Source: Bacteroidota bacterium (GTDB lineage Bacteria > Bacteroidota > Bacteroidia > Flavobacteriales > Flavobacteriaceae). From it: 45,092 bases of DNA. The position numbers were made by a program, and so were the translations under genes. The notes beneath the pieces are model-generated. The model was given only the letters and a program-made list of their open reading frames with translations, had not been told where the DNA came from and made no database searches. Every line of letters begins with the position of its first letter. Position 1 is the stretch's first letter. Below are positions 9,701 through 17,399 of the stretch, one piece after another. The stretch covers positions 1-45,092 of the forward strand of contig QMOV01000008.1 of NCBI GenBank assembly GCA_003650305.1, given 5' to 3'.

Positions 9701-11472
9701 TTTTTGTAAACATTAGTTGACATGGCTGTAAAATCTTCATAAGCATTATCTTTAGGTATTTCATTATCTGCATTACTCATCGTGTTAAAAGAAACAAAAG
9801 TAACACTGGTGTTGTAGGTAGTACTTCCATTAGAACTACAGTATTCGCCTTTTCCTCCTATATTAAAGGTATAAGGATCTTCGTCAGAATCATTGTTTGA
9901 GATAGATACAGTTGCTAAATGAGTTAAAGATGTTGTTGGATTATATTCTATAGTAAATGTTGTACTCCCTCCTGCTATTATTGGTGTTGTTGGGTTTGCT
10001 GTTAAAGTAAAATCGGCAGTATCTCCAGTGATTACAACATATGGACTAATACCATTTAAGGTTACATCAGTACTTCCTATATTTTGAATCGTAAAAGTAT
10101 GTGAAACGGATACTGCTCCAGTGGTTTCTAAATTTCCAAAATCGGTAAAGTCAGTTAATGAAATAACCGCATTTCCACTTGGAATAGTTATACCATTCCC
10201 TTGTATATTTATTTCAGGTCCAGAAAATATTGTTACTAACCCACTTAAATCTATTATTTGTATTTCATGTGATAATGTATTGTTATTTCTGTGAGCCCAA
10301 TGAGCTGCTTGTGTTGTAGAGTTTAAATAGTAATTACGCCACCCTCTACCATATTGTTTTCCATTACCACTTGACGTTGAACTGCCAACAATAAGAGCTT
10401 GATTTACATCTGAAAGTCCTGCGGCTGTAATATTAATATTTGTTTGTCCAGAATTTCTTGAGCTGTCTTGAAACCGAGTTACATTTAATCCTGTGTTAAC
10501 CAATACGTGAACAAAATGCCTGTTGGTTCCGTCTGAATCATGATTATTATGAAACGTCCAATCTACTGTTTGATCATTTAACCCAGGATCCACAACTGGC
10601 CATAGATCGGAAATAGCATCATTACTGCCACTATTTGCTATATCGCCCCTAAAATGACTAAAAATTGCTGCATCACTCCATGAGGTAACATTTGTAGTAG
10701 TACCAGTCCCATCTGATGCATTTCTTAGTGTAATTGTTCCTGTATCTCCATTTGAATTTCCCGAATCTCCATGCAAAACTGTCCAGTTAGCTCCTGTAAA
10801 TTCTACAACTGTAATATATACTGTCACGTTATTATGATAGGAACCTTTTTCTACCCTAAGGGTAGTTGCATTTTCTAAATACGCTATTGCAGTACTCGAA
10901 TCAGCATCATCATTTGTAGAGTTATTTAGAATTCCTGTTATAAAAGGAACACATTTATTTGCATTTGTAATCCCTAATAATGCCTGTGTTGTACTATTAG
11001 TTGCTCCATTTAAACTTACTGCATACCTCCCTCTAACAATAAGCTCATTGCCTCCACCTGGCGGACCTATATATTCCCAAAGCGACGTGTTAAATCTCAT
11101 ATTTATATTTCGTGAAGCTGATTCTCTATAATAAGTTAAAGTGCTATTATCTGTGAGTTGTCTGGCTCCAGACATATCATCTCCATCTTGGATCCCACCA
11201 TTTGTACTAGAACCTGCATGTGTTTTACGATTGCTATTAGCTAAAGCAATAGCACTATTTAACGAACCCACTGGAGTGAAGCTTGTATTTGATCCTCCAG
11301 TTCGTGCTATATTATCTTGAATATGTTGGACCTTGAAATCTGCTGTTTGAGCATTAACAACATAAGCAAATAAGACACAAAAGAGCAATGTGACTTTTTT
11401 CAATATTTGTTGATTATAACAATTGACTGTTGCAATAATAGTGAGTAGGTTTTGATTATTGGCGCTTTTCAT
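6718..11472 (-). CDS. Very large multidomain T9SS-secreted protein (anchor-D, GEVED, LamG-like)
   Basis: 1584 residues. A signal peptide lies inside residues 1-41 (KKVTLLFCVLFAYVVNA before QTADF), preceded by an unusually long n-region. A unique beta-rich region follows, then an ASPM/SPD-2/Hydin-like 'choice-of-anchor D' domain (about 418-540), a GEVED domain (about 544-690, with WIDWNRDGDF and DGEVEDYSINV) and a LamG/concanavalin-like domain (about 695-855, with SFSLQAWV and GAIQEVRIWD). After a long beta-rich stretch, the last 75 or so residues are a type A T9SS sorting domain (LYNYIGQRIKSL, SSGVYIVKF, KRVIIK). It is probably exported through the outer membrane and anchored or released as an adhesin-like surface protein. 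It has its own promoter and is a single-gene unit. The ligand is unknown. Confidence 0.85.
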   Translation of the reverse strand: MKSANNQNLLTIIATVNCYNQQILKKVTLLFCVLFAYVVNAQTADFKVQHIQDNIARTGGSNTSFTPVGSLNSAIALANSNRKTHAGSSTNGGIQDGDDMSGARQLTDNSTLTYYRESASRNINMRFNTSLWEYIGPPGGGNELIVRGRYAVSLNGATNSTTQALLGITNANKCVPFITGILNNSTNDDADSSTAIAYLENATTLRVEKGSYHNNVTVYITVVEFTGANWTVLHGDSGNSNGDTGTITLRNASDGTGTTTNVTSWSDAAIFSHFRGDIANSGSNDAISDLWPVVDPGLNDQTVDWTFHNNHDSDGTNRHFVHVLVNTGLNVTRFQDSSRNSGQTNINITAAGLSDVNQALIVGSSTSSGNGKQYGRGWRNYYLNSTTQAAHWAHRNNNTLSHEIQIIDLSGLVTIFSGPEINIQGNGITIPSGNAVISLTDFTDFGNLETTGAVSVSHTFTIQNIGSTDVTLNGISPYVVITGDTADFTLTANPTTPIIAGGSTTFTIEYNPTTSLTHLATVSISNNDSDEDPYTFNIGGKGEYCSSNGSTTYNTSVTFVSFNTMSNADNEIPKDNAYEDFTAMSTNVYKNSTHNLTVNVNTDGNFTVFTNVWIDWNRDGDFLDVGEEYDMGSATNVVDSPTSNSPLAITIPNSAVIGLTGMRVATKWQFYPSSCDSGFDGEVEDYSINVIDHLIDFDGADQLIDFEDNHDLTSSFSLQAWVLQEATVPIGTILSKGNIDATVKTGYHLALKNNYPNLIWYDNSNNEVLNITSPFAIPNNKWHHISATYDGTTARLYMDGIELISGTPSAAPLNTTQGFKIGAETTNYATTPSDINFFNGAIQEVRIWDVALTEAQIRVMMNQQIVQNVSAVKGLTVPLNISGGLLWSNLRGYYPLNSNTAFDSSSYGIQGVPVNINTSQSVTAPIPYETDSNGSWDASTTWLNSTDVYIPNTIGIDGATSVDWNIIELTNDVTSGSRNITLRGLISTAGKLTMDGTTNINTGTGTGQSLTISKYLELDGIIDLVGESQLIQLEGSIIDADSGGYLERDQQGTANSFNFNYWSSSVGPISGNTETKGIGISSTNSNYSISGVLNDGTISSSSQAITFNPSFSAADSNTPPIPISISTYWMYKFYGASDDFNAWISINENSSLLTGEGYTMKGTSGAANILTDFQNYIFKGLPNNGDITLTLDKSSGEVDRLIGNPYPSAIDATEFILDNMSIADGGNNVNGTIFNGALYFWDHFGEVNSHSTSDFIGGYATRNLTGGAVAISNDIRINATGEVGLKIPGQYIPVNQGFFVTTSLEGFNNNNGVAISVVDGGDIVFKNSQRVFATEASATSVFMRSSENNTTANEDEIINDNPIIRLMFDSPTGYHRQIVVGINEVASNGFDLGYDAFIADINEEDMYWTFDDNKFVIQGVNNFSTTQEFSLGLIVKEAGLINISVDAIENIDASVDLYILDETTGETFQINNNPFEINLEPGEYKDRFKLVFQANQPNSLFTNEVDLEDGFIVYYDPSVSEIKVTTLVDIEVLNATLYNYIGQRIKSLYFNSREISIPVNVSSGVYIVKFNTTKGLISKRVIIK

Positions 11473-11888
11473 AAAAAATAAATTTTATCCCAACAATTTA
11501 TCGTAATCATCGACGAACTGCAAAATTTATCCGACAAACATACATTATTTATACTAATACACAAAAATTAAATTAAATTTTAATAAAAATATTATTTAGA
11601 ATATATTCAAATATAAGCGTAACGCTCTAATTTTAAGATGTTTAAGTGTTTATTCTTAATATTAAAAATTTTACAAACTGACGGTATTTCGTGAATGAAG
11701 AAAATAACGTTCTAAAAACGCGGTATTACGTGAAATTTAATTGCTGAAAGTTTATCAAACAACTCCTTTTTTTTTAAATAACCAAAAAAAAACCTTATAA
11801 CTCAATACTATTTATATAATAGAAGGAAGAATTTATAATATACAGAAAAAGTTGAGGTTTAATAAATGCCAAGAAATTATAACGGTTC
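11473..11888. other. 416-bp AT-rich intergenic region
   Basis: Between ppsR (stop at 11889) and the large T9SS gene. Apart from the minus-strand promoter near 11550, it is A/T-rich sequence with no convincing open frame or strong hairpin. An A-rich run near 11770-11795 may form part of the ppsR 3' end. Confidence 0.5.
11535..11565 (-). promoter_or_regulatory. Bacteroidota-type promoter for the large T9SS protein
   Basis: On the minus strand a TTTG box (11562-11565) is separated by 19 bases from TATGTTTG (11535-11542). This matches the TTTG-N19-TAnnTTTG consensus. The start codon lies about 63 bases downstream, leaving a moderately long leader. Confidence 0.7.
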
Positions 11889-12689
11889 TTACTTTTTTCT
11901 AAGGTTAGATAAAATTTCAGAAGATATTTCTTCTATGGGTTTTTGGGTAACATTTACTATCGTCCAATTTGGGTTTGATTTAAAAATTCTTAATGCATAA
12001 TTTAACTCTTTTTGCACATAAACTCGATCTGAATAATTACCAGTTAAACCACCTAAATGCTTATCTCTGATTGATCTCAAAGCTATTAAATTACTAGAAT
12101 AAGTAGTTAAACAAAAAACGGATTTATGTGATAATTTGTACACGATATCTGGAATGGGAAACCCTAAAATTATTGGAATATTAGCTACATGCCACCCTTT
12201 ATGAGCCATATATACACTTACTGGTGTTTTAAAGGTTCTGGAGACTCCTAATAATACAATGTCAGCAGTATCCAACTCCTCAACACGCTGCCCATCATCA
12301 TGACGTAATGTAAATTCAATGGCTTCAATTCGTTGAAAATAAGCTTTGTTTAACGTATGAAATAATCCTGGTTTTGCAGTTGGTGAAGTTTCAAATTTTT
12401 GAGATAATTGTGCTAATAATGGTCCCATTAAATCAATAGTAACAAGATCGTGAAGACGTCCTTGTTCTAAAACTAAATTTCGTAATTTTTTGGATACAAT
12501 GGTATGAATAATCAATGCTCTAATTCTATAGGCTTCATAAATAAATTCTAATACTTGTTGTTCACTACGCACATTTGTCCATAAATGTGTTTTAACTTTA
12601 GTGAATTCAAATTGGACTAAAGCTGCCTTTAATGCTTGTTGAGCAGTTCTACCAGTTCCATCAGAAACTATAAAAACATGTTGAAGCAT
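11889..12689 (-). CDS. ppsR: Pyruvate, water dikinase/PPDK regulatory protein (bifunctional kinase-pyrophosphorylase)
   Basis: 266 residues, the full length of the DUF299 family. The N-terminal VFIVSDGTGRTAQ motif and the nucleotide-binding GVSRTFKTP motif are both present. Family members phosphorylate a threonine of PEP synthase or pyruvate phosphate dikinase using ADP, and reverse this with inorganic phosphate, switching between gluconeogenesis and glycolysis. The start is at ATG 12689; no alternative start nearby is better. It stands alone on the minus strand with no target enzyme in the window, although PEP carboxykinase at 29445 serves the same metabolic node. Confidence 0.9.
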   Translation of the reverse strand: MLQHVFIVSDGTGRTAQQALKAALVQFEFTKVKTHLWTNVRSEQQVLEFIYEAYRIRALIIHTIVSKKLRNLVLEQGRLHDLVTIDLMGPLLAQLSQKFETSPTAKPGLFHTLNKAYFQRIEAIEFTLRHDDGQRVEELDTADIVLLGVSRTFKTPVSVYMAHKGWHVANIPIILGFPIPDIVYKLSHKSVFCLTTYSSNLIALRSIRDKHLGGLTGNYSDRVYVQKELNYALRIFKSNPNWTIVNVTQKPIEEISSEILSNLRKK

Positions 12690-13177
12690 AAAACGTATTT
12701 AATAATTATTTATACAAAAAAATTAGTGCCCATTAACTTCTAAAAAGAGCCGCATTCTCTCTATTGAATATCTTTCTTAAAAATAGCAATAATATCTAAT
12801 AAAATTACTATGTTGCTCAAACACATTCTATAAAAGTTAACCTTTAACATCACTATCTCCAAATTAATCTTCTTATTTAAAATTGCTCTTCTAACTTATA
12901 GAAATAAAAAAGCCCTTCCTCCACGATAGCTATCGTGGAGGAAAAGCTAAAACCTAGAGTCAATAATAATCAGAAAATTATACAATAATTAACCGAAAAG
13001 GAATCTGAATTGATTATTGAAACTATTAAAGAAAAAATTAGTGATAATTAGTAATAGTAATTTTAGAATAACATTTAATCATTTAAGGATAAAATTAATG
13101 AGGCTACAAAATCGTCAATTTGCTTTATGATGTCTTTCCAACTTTATTTCTACAACTCATAATGTTAATTTGTATAA
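12690..13177. other. 488-bp intergenic region with terminator palindrome and no clear gene
   Basis: Holds the long terminator hairpin at 12906-12950. From 12975 to 13052 the plus strand has a short open stretch that would encode a charged peptide ending EKESELIIETIKEKISDN, but it has no start codon. It may be the tail of a lost gene. The rest is featureless. Confidence 0.4.
12906..12950 (-). terminator. Terminator hairpin with a 28-bp perfect palindrome in its stem-loop
   Basis: On the minus strand, AGCTTTTCC runs into a perfect palindrome and then GGAAGGGCTTTTTT. The palindrome spans 12916-12943 with core CGATAGCTATCG. It lies downstream of the plug-domain gene (stop at 13178), which it probably terminates. 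The outer stem matches the tRNA-Asp terminator at 24387-24416; only the loop differs. Confidence 0.7.
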
Positions 13178-13840
13178 TCATTGTTTTAATGTTATCAAAA
13201 TAACACCATTTGCTGCTTGTAATCCACCATATTCAGCCGCTTCACTACCTTTAGAAATTACTCGAATCGATTTTACATCAGATGTGGCAATAGTACCTAA
13301 CTCGCCAACATTCACTCGTTGGTTATCTACGAATATTAATGGTGTACTATCTCCACCAAACTGATTGGCACCTTTACCAATTTTAATTACACCATTGGTA
13401 ACCCTTACATTGTAAAATCGTTTATCTAAAATCTCAAGTATACTTGAAAAATCTGAATAATTATTATCATTTTTAGGAGCAGGGTCAAGGGTAAAGCCCA
13501 ATTGAAGTAACTTCTCTTCGTTAATAGGTATACTTTCTTGGGTATACATAAAATCTACTTTTGATTGACCTTTATATTCTACACTCAATATCCCTAGATT
13601 TGGTGAATAAACTGTCAACAACTTAGAATCTTGATTCATTTTAATTGTGTAAATCCCCTTTTTATTAGTCTTCACTCTAGTTTTTATCTTATCGATGAAG
13701 ATCATTACTCTTTTGAGTGGGTTGCCATTAACATCTGTCACTATTCCCGAAACTCTAATTTTACTTCTGCTTTCCTGTGCTATAACAGTATTAGAAAATG
13801 CAATCAATAAACTAATACCAAAAAAGAATCGATAAATCAT
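13178..13840 (-). CDS. Stand-alone carboxypeptidase-D-like / TonB-plug-domain protein without a barrel
   Basis: 220 residues. The signal peptide is about 1-21 (FGISLLIAFSNTVIA before QESRS). Residues 30-110 form a carboxypeptidase-regulatory-like beta-sandwich (SGIVTDVNGNPLKRVMIFID). Residues 145-220 resemble a TonB-dependent-receptor plug (PLIFVDNQRVNVGEL, VKSIRVISKGSEAAEYGG, ANGVILITLK). SusC-type receptors follow these with a barrel of roughly 600-700 residues; here a stop follows the plug directly. Stand-alone forms of this architecture occur in Bacteroidota and their role is not established. No truncated barrel sequence is visible downstream, so it looks like an intact short protein rather than a broken receptor. 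Confidence 0.8.
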   Translation of the reverse strand: MIYRFFFGISLLIAFSNTVIAQESRSKIRVSGIVTDVNGNPLKRVMIFIDKIKTRVKTNKKGIYTIKMNQDSKLLTVYSPNLGILSVEYKGQSKVDFMYTQESIPINEEKLLQLGFTLDPAPKNDNNYSDFSSILEILDKRFYNVRVTNGVIKIGKGANQFGGDSTPLIFVDNQRVNVGELGTIATSDVKSIRVISKGSEAAEYGGLQAANGVILITLKQ

Positions 13841-14012
13841 AATCTAGTCCTTAAATTCACCTAAAGATACTGAAATCATGTTATACAAAGTATATCTAGG
13901 CCACAAGATTTTTACAATAAGCTAATAAATACAATGGTTTGATACCCTAACAAAAGAAAAGGACACCTTTTAGATGCCCAAATCTCTTAAATAACTATAT
14001 TTTTGTTTTTAA

Positions 14013-14369
14013 ATGAAGGCTATGAAATCAAAAGTATTATTATTTATTGGAATCATTTTATTAGTCGCAGGCATTATACTAAAAAAAATAACCCAAATGG
14101 ATATACTTGGATTGGCTTCAATTATAACCGGTGTTATATTTAAGTCAATCTACATCCTTGTAAAAGTAAAAAGTGGTGAATATAAGCCAGGTAAAGAACT
14201 TATTTTTTTAGTTGTAGGATTATTATTCTTATTTACAGGCTTGTACCTTCAACGAATTGATCAAGCTCTGATTAAACCAATCTATCTGATAGTTTTTGGA
14301 ATATCTCTTAAAATAACCTTTATCATTAGATTTATTCAAATTGTTCAATCTGGTAAAAAAATGGGGTAA
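14013..14369 (+). CDS. Small four-helix membrane protein, function unknown
   Basis: 118 residues with four hydrophobic segments (about 7-24, 31-50, 63-80, 90-110), arranged as two similar halves: LFIGIILLVAGIILKKITQMD and the later segment at 64-84 (LVVGLLFLFTGLYLQRIDQ). This suggests an internal duplication of a two-helix unit. A start three codons later (MKSKVLL) is equally possible. It is the only plus-strand gene in this part, just outside the first tRNA-tailed repeat. No family recognised. Confidence 0.6.
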   Translation: MKAMKSKVLLFIGIILLVAGIILKKITQMDILGLASIITGVIFKSIYILVKVKSGEYKPGKELIFLVVGLLFLFTGLYLQRIDQALIKPIYLIVFGISLKITFIIRFIQIVQSGKKMG

Positions 14370-14383
14370 TGTTCCTAAACAAA

Positions 14384-14556
14384 CAAAAAAGCATCCCAAT
14401 CTTCTATACAGAAAAAAGGAAAGCTTTCCCTTGGTTTAACTACTTAAACTTTGACAAACATTGATGTTTGCCAACAACACAACATCTTTAAATTGCTAAA
14501 AAAAGCCTAATTCGGTCAAGGCTTTAAACAATCTTGCGGTCTGGACGGGACTCGAA
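14384..14556 (-). repeat. tRNA-Asp-tailed hairpin module, copy D
   Basis: Read on the minus strand, 14556-14535 repeats the last 20 or so bases of the tRNA-Asp gene (T-loop end, T-stem, acceptor strand, discriminator G). A 7-bp stem AAAGCCT/AGGCTTT with a T-run follows (14502-14525), then a CAAACA/TGTTTG hairpin (14455-14470), GTTTAA/TTAAAC near 14434-14449, and a final T-rich terminator region (14384-14420). It begins 22 bases after the kinase stop codon and nearly matches copy C. It could be an attachment scar of an element integrated at tRNA-Asp and may still serve as that gene's terminator. Confidence 0.75.
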
Positions 14557-14577
14557 TCACATTTAGGAACTACTCTT

Positions 14578-15519
14578 TCACGGTTTAAGTAAATTGAAAT
14601 GACTACTAGACAGCGCTCTAATCGTATCTGCCAAATCCTTCATTTCCAAGTAAGTGTCTTTTAAATACTCGTCCGGCTTTATATGATTAAAATTCTTGTG
14701 CCTCCAAAAGGCAACACCAGCAGCTGCATAAACAGTTAATGGTTGAAGAATCTGTATTTCTATTTTTGTAAGTTGTATATTATTTGTATAGCCTTTTAAA
14801 ATGGAAGATGCATGTGAGAAATTGATAGTTCTATTTTCAATACATAAACCAATAAATAGCATCGCAATATCAAATATCCTAAAATAATAAGTGGCTTCCT
14901 CAAAATCCATAATCGTAGCCCTGGTTTCATCATGATTTACGATTATGTTACTATCAAAAATATCGGTATGAATAAATGCTTTTGGTAAATCGGGTGTTAT
15001 GTATTTGTCAACATATAACAGTATATCTTTCATCCAAATATCAAATGATGAATTCAATGCATATTCCTCAACCTCATTAAATCTTTCTTTACCACACCAC
15101 ATAACTTCTCGGAGATAATCCGGAGGTGAAATTTTATGCAGCTTAGCTACATCTGTACCTATTTGTTCTAACAGATGTGCCGGCAAACTGGACATAATCT
15201 TACCTGCGATAAATTTTTTAACCATAACAGGCTTATTATTAAACATTGACAAGCTTTTATTTTTGGCAGTATATACAAGTTCTGATGTAGAAAAGTTGTG
15301 CTTTTTGAGATAGTCAAGCATTCTAGTTAAATTTTGTGCCTCTTCAAAGGTTTTTTGCTCGGAAATGGTAAGTACTATTATTCCAAATTCTGATTCAATT
15401 TTATAATTTGTATTTTCAGAACCTCCACCTAAAATTTCGTATGATCTAATTTCAGAAATTGAATAGGGTTCTAATATTTCAAGTAATTCAACCTTATTTA
15501 AAATTGAATATTGCGCCAT
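14578..15519 (-). CDS. APH-fold small-molecule kinase (homoserine/hydroxylysine/choline kinase-like)
   Basis: 313 residues. The N-lobe has a glycine-rich loop (LGGGSENTNYKI, about 27-38). The C-lobe has the Brenner motif HTDIFDSNII (about 183-192) and the metal-binding DFEEA (about 203-207). Phosphotransferases of this fold act on homoserine, fructosamine, choline, hydroxylysine or aminoglycosides. The sequence alone does not choose among these; the NTNY loop and modest length are closest to ThrB-type II or hydroxylysine-kinase-like enzymes. It is the only gene between repeat copies D and C, so it forms its own islet. A link to the aminotransferase operon just upstream is possible but unproven. 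Confidence 0.75.
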   Translation of the reverse strand: MAQYSILNKVELLEILEPYSISEIRSYEILGGGSENTNYKIESEFGIIVLTISEQKTFEEAQNLTRMLDYLKKHNFSTSELVYTAKNKSLSMFNNKPVMVKKFIAGKIMSSLPAHLLEQIGTDVAKLHKISPPDYLREVMWCGKERFNEVEEYALNSSFDIWMKDILLYVDKYITPDLPKAFIHTDIFDSNIIVNHDETRATIMDFEEATYYFRIFDIAMLFIGLCIENRTINFSHASSILKGYTNNIQLTKIEIQILQPLTVYAAAGVAFWRHKNFNHIKPDEYLKDTYLEMKDLADTIRALSSSHFNLLKP

Positions 15520-16040
15520 ATTATGTCCTAATGTTTTTTGTTAAATTCCAATTATTCCCCTAATTGTTAATAAAGAAGTCCAGATTTAAAACTTCTAACT
15601 TCCCTTTTTTAAGATGATATTTAATCTTTTGCATAATTAGTTATCATCAGCAAATTATATACTCTTAAAGATAGAAATAATAATACTAACCTATATAAAA
15701 CAAAAAAGCATCCCAATTTTCTATACAGAAAAAAGGAAAGCTTTCCATCGGCTTAACTACTTAAACCTTTGACAAACATTATTGTTTACCAATCAACACA
15801 TCTTCTTTAAATTGCTAAAAAAAGCCTTAAGTTGGTAAAGGTTTTAAGCAATCTTGCGGTCTGGACGGGACTCTAGAACCAGCAATGAACTATACACCTT
15901 TGTTAACCTTTCCTTATTTTGATTAATTAATTACTAAGCCTTATTTGGATTAGTAAATTAATAGCGTACTTTTTCTGACGAAAAATCTTATCACTAACAA
16001 AGAACTGAATTATTACCTCAGTCCTTTTAAAACAACTTAT
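15520..16040. other. 521-bp intergenic region containing repeat copy C
   Basis: 15520-15700 is the kinase upstream region without a clear consensus promoter. 15701-15872 is repeat copy C. 15873-16040 is the 3' flank of the aminotransferase, with an inverted repeat TTACTAA/TTAGTAA (15931-15956) that may form a weak hairpin. No gene seen. Confidence 0.5.
15701..15872 (-). repeat. tRNA-Asp-tailed hairpin module, copy C
   Basis: Closely matches copy D along its whole length. The tRNA-derived 18 bases tgcggtctggacgggact (plus strand) are at 15855-15872. The hairpin next to them (about 15822-15845) has decayed by one mismatch, while AAACA/TGTTT (15774-15787) is kept. It lies downstream of the aminotransferase operon stop (16041), with 168 bases between. 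Confidence 0.75.
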
Positions 16041-17366
16041 TTAATATATTAACAATTGATCAAGTTTAGGTTTAATTAACTTGAATCCGTTTAAGAAAGC
16101 TTCTGATAACCTATCAACTTCTTTTTGTGTAAGCGTGGTAGCAAACATACAAGCACAAGTATTAATCATTATAATGTTTTCTTTAAGGAATAAATAATCT
16201 ATGAGTTTATTCATTAAATCTTTTGTTCCTTTATTTTGATAAGCTTCGCGATAAGTTGTTGGAGCATTAGACTGAAAGTGTAACCGGAACATAGATCCTT
16301 CTCCAGTAATAGATACCGGGACATCAGCAATTTTTATAGATTCCTCAATTTGTTGTCTTGCTTTCATAGTTAATGCATTTAATGAAGAAACAGCAGCTTC
16401 ATCAAATAATTCCATAGCTACTCTTCCAGCTGTTGTAGAAATTGGATTTGCAGAGAATGTTCCAGAATGTGGGTGTCTTAAAATTTTTCCTCTTGGATCA
16501 AGAACTTCCATTATTTCCGACCTACCTGCGAGTGCTCCAATAGGGAATCCACCACCAATTATTTTTCCCAATGCAGTTAAATCAGGTTTAACAGTATAAT
16601 TCTCTTGTGCGCCAGCATAATTAACGCGATAAGTTACGACTTCGTCAAAAACTAAGATTGCATTATTTTTACGAGTCCAATTATAAATAGCTTCAACAAA
16701 CTCATTTGTAGCTGGAAAAAGACCTATTCGATGTGGAACAGGATCGATAAGGACACAAGCTATTTCATTTGCATGTTGGTCTAATATATTTATTGTTCTT
16801 TCAATGTCATTATAAGGAAAGATGATTACATCATCTATAGCTCCTTTAGGAGTACCTTCTACAACAGGATTAGTATTTGGATTGCTTATATCACCCCAAT
16901 TATTTGGATTAGATGTTTGACTCATCTCAGCATAATCATAAGTACCATGGTAAGCACCTTCAGCTTTTGCTATTTTAGGTTTATTAGTATATACTCTAGA
17001 AGTCTTTATCATTGTCATTATAGCTTCAGTACCTGAGTTTACAAAGCGCATTCTTTCAAACGTACCAGAACGTTTTATGATTAGTTCGGCAAAATCAACT
17101 TCAGCTTCTGTTCCCATTGTAAATGCTGTTCCATTTTGTAATTGATTGGTAACTGCATCTACAATAGCAGGATGTGAGTGACCATGTATTAAAGAAGCCA
17201 TATTATTAGCAAAATCAATGCGCTCAACACCTTCTACATCAGTAATATAACTTCCTTTTGCAGTAGACACATAATACGGGTGAGGATCACGAAATATAGT
17301 GTTTCGGCTAACACCACCTGTAAGTACATTACATGCTCGATCGTAAATGGTTTTGTTTGTTTTCAT
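16041..17366 (-). CDS. Class III PLP aminotransferase, glutamate-1-semialdehyde-aminomutase-like (candidate beta-transaminase)
   Basis: 441 residues. The PLP lysine is K268 in LGKIIGGGFPIGALAG, the pyridine-binding Asp is D241 in FDEVVT, and the phosphate-binding region is NSGTEAIM. The overall form is that of the GSA-aminomutase subgroup, which also includes beta-amino-acid transaminases. Haem biosynthesis is unlikely as the role, because the gene ends a five-gene operon with a KamA-like aminomutase and a 3-oxoacid CoA-transferase. The parsimonious reading is transamination of a beta-amino acid to a beta-keto acid. It begins 33 bases after the CoA-transferase B subunit. Family firm, substrate inferred. 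Confidence 0.85.
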   Translation of the reverse strand: MKTNKTIYDRACNVLTGGVSRNTIFRDPHPYYVSTAKGSYITDVEGVERIDFANNMASLIHGHSHPAIVDAVTNQLQNGTAFTMGTEAEVDFAELIIKRSGTFERMRFVNSGTEAIMTMIKTSRVYTNKPKIAKAEGAYHGTYDYAEMSQTSNPNNWGDISNPNTNPVVEGTPKGAIDDVIIFPYNDIERTINILDQHANEIACVLIDPVPHRIGLFPATNEFVEAIYNWTRKNNAILVFDEVVTYRVNYAGAQENYTVKPDLTALGKIIGGGFPIGALAGRSEIMEVLDPRGKILRHPHSGTFSANPISTTAGRVAMELFDEAAVSSLNALTMKARQQIEESIKIADVPVSITGEGSMFRLHFQSNAPTTYREAYQNKGTKDLMNKLIDYLFLKENIIMINTCACMFATTLTQKEVDRLSEAFLNGFKLIKPKLDQLLIY

Positions 17367-17399
17367 TTTAGAGTTTTGAGGAATTACAACTAGATAATA

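Noticed and set aside
12975-13052. Plus-strand peptide frame ending EKESELIIETIKEKISDN
   Set aside because: No start codon, only about 20 meaningful codons, and no recognisable family; noted only as a possible gene tail.
14535-14556. Further complete tRNA genes at the repeat copies (14535, 15855, 21221)
   Set aside because: Only the 3' T-arm and acceptor strand are present; no D-arm, anticodon arm or 5' acceptor strand precedes them, so they are fragments.
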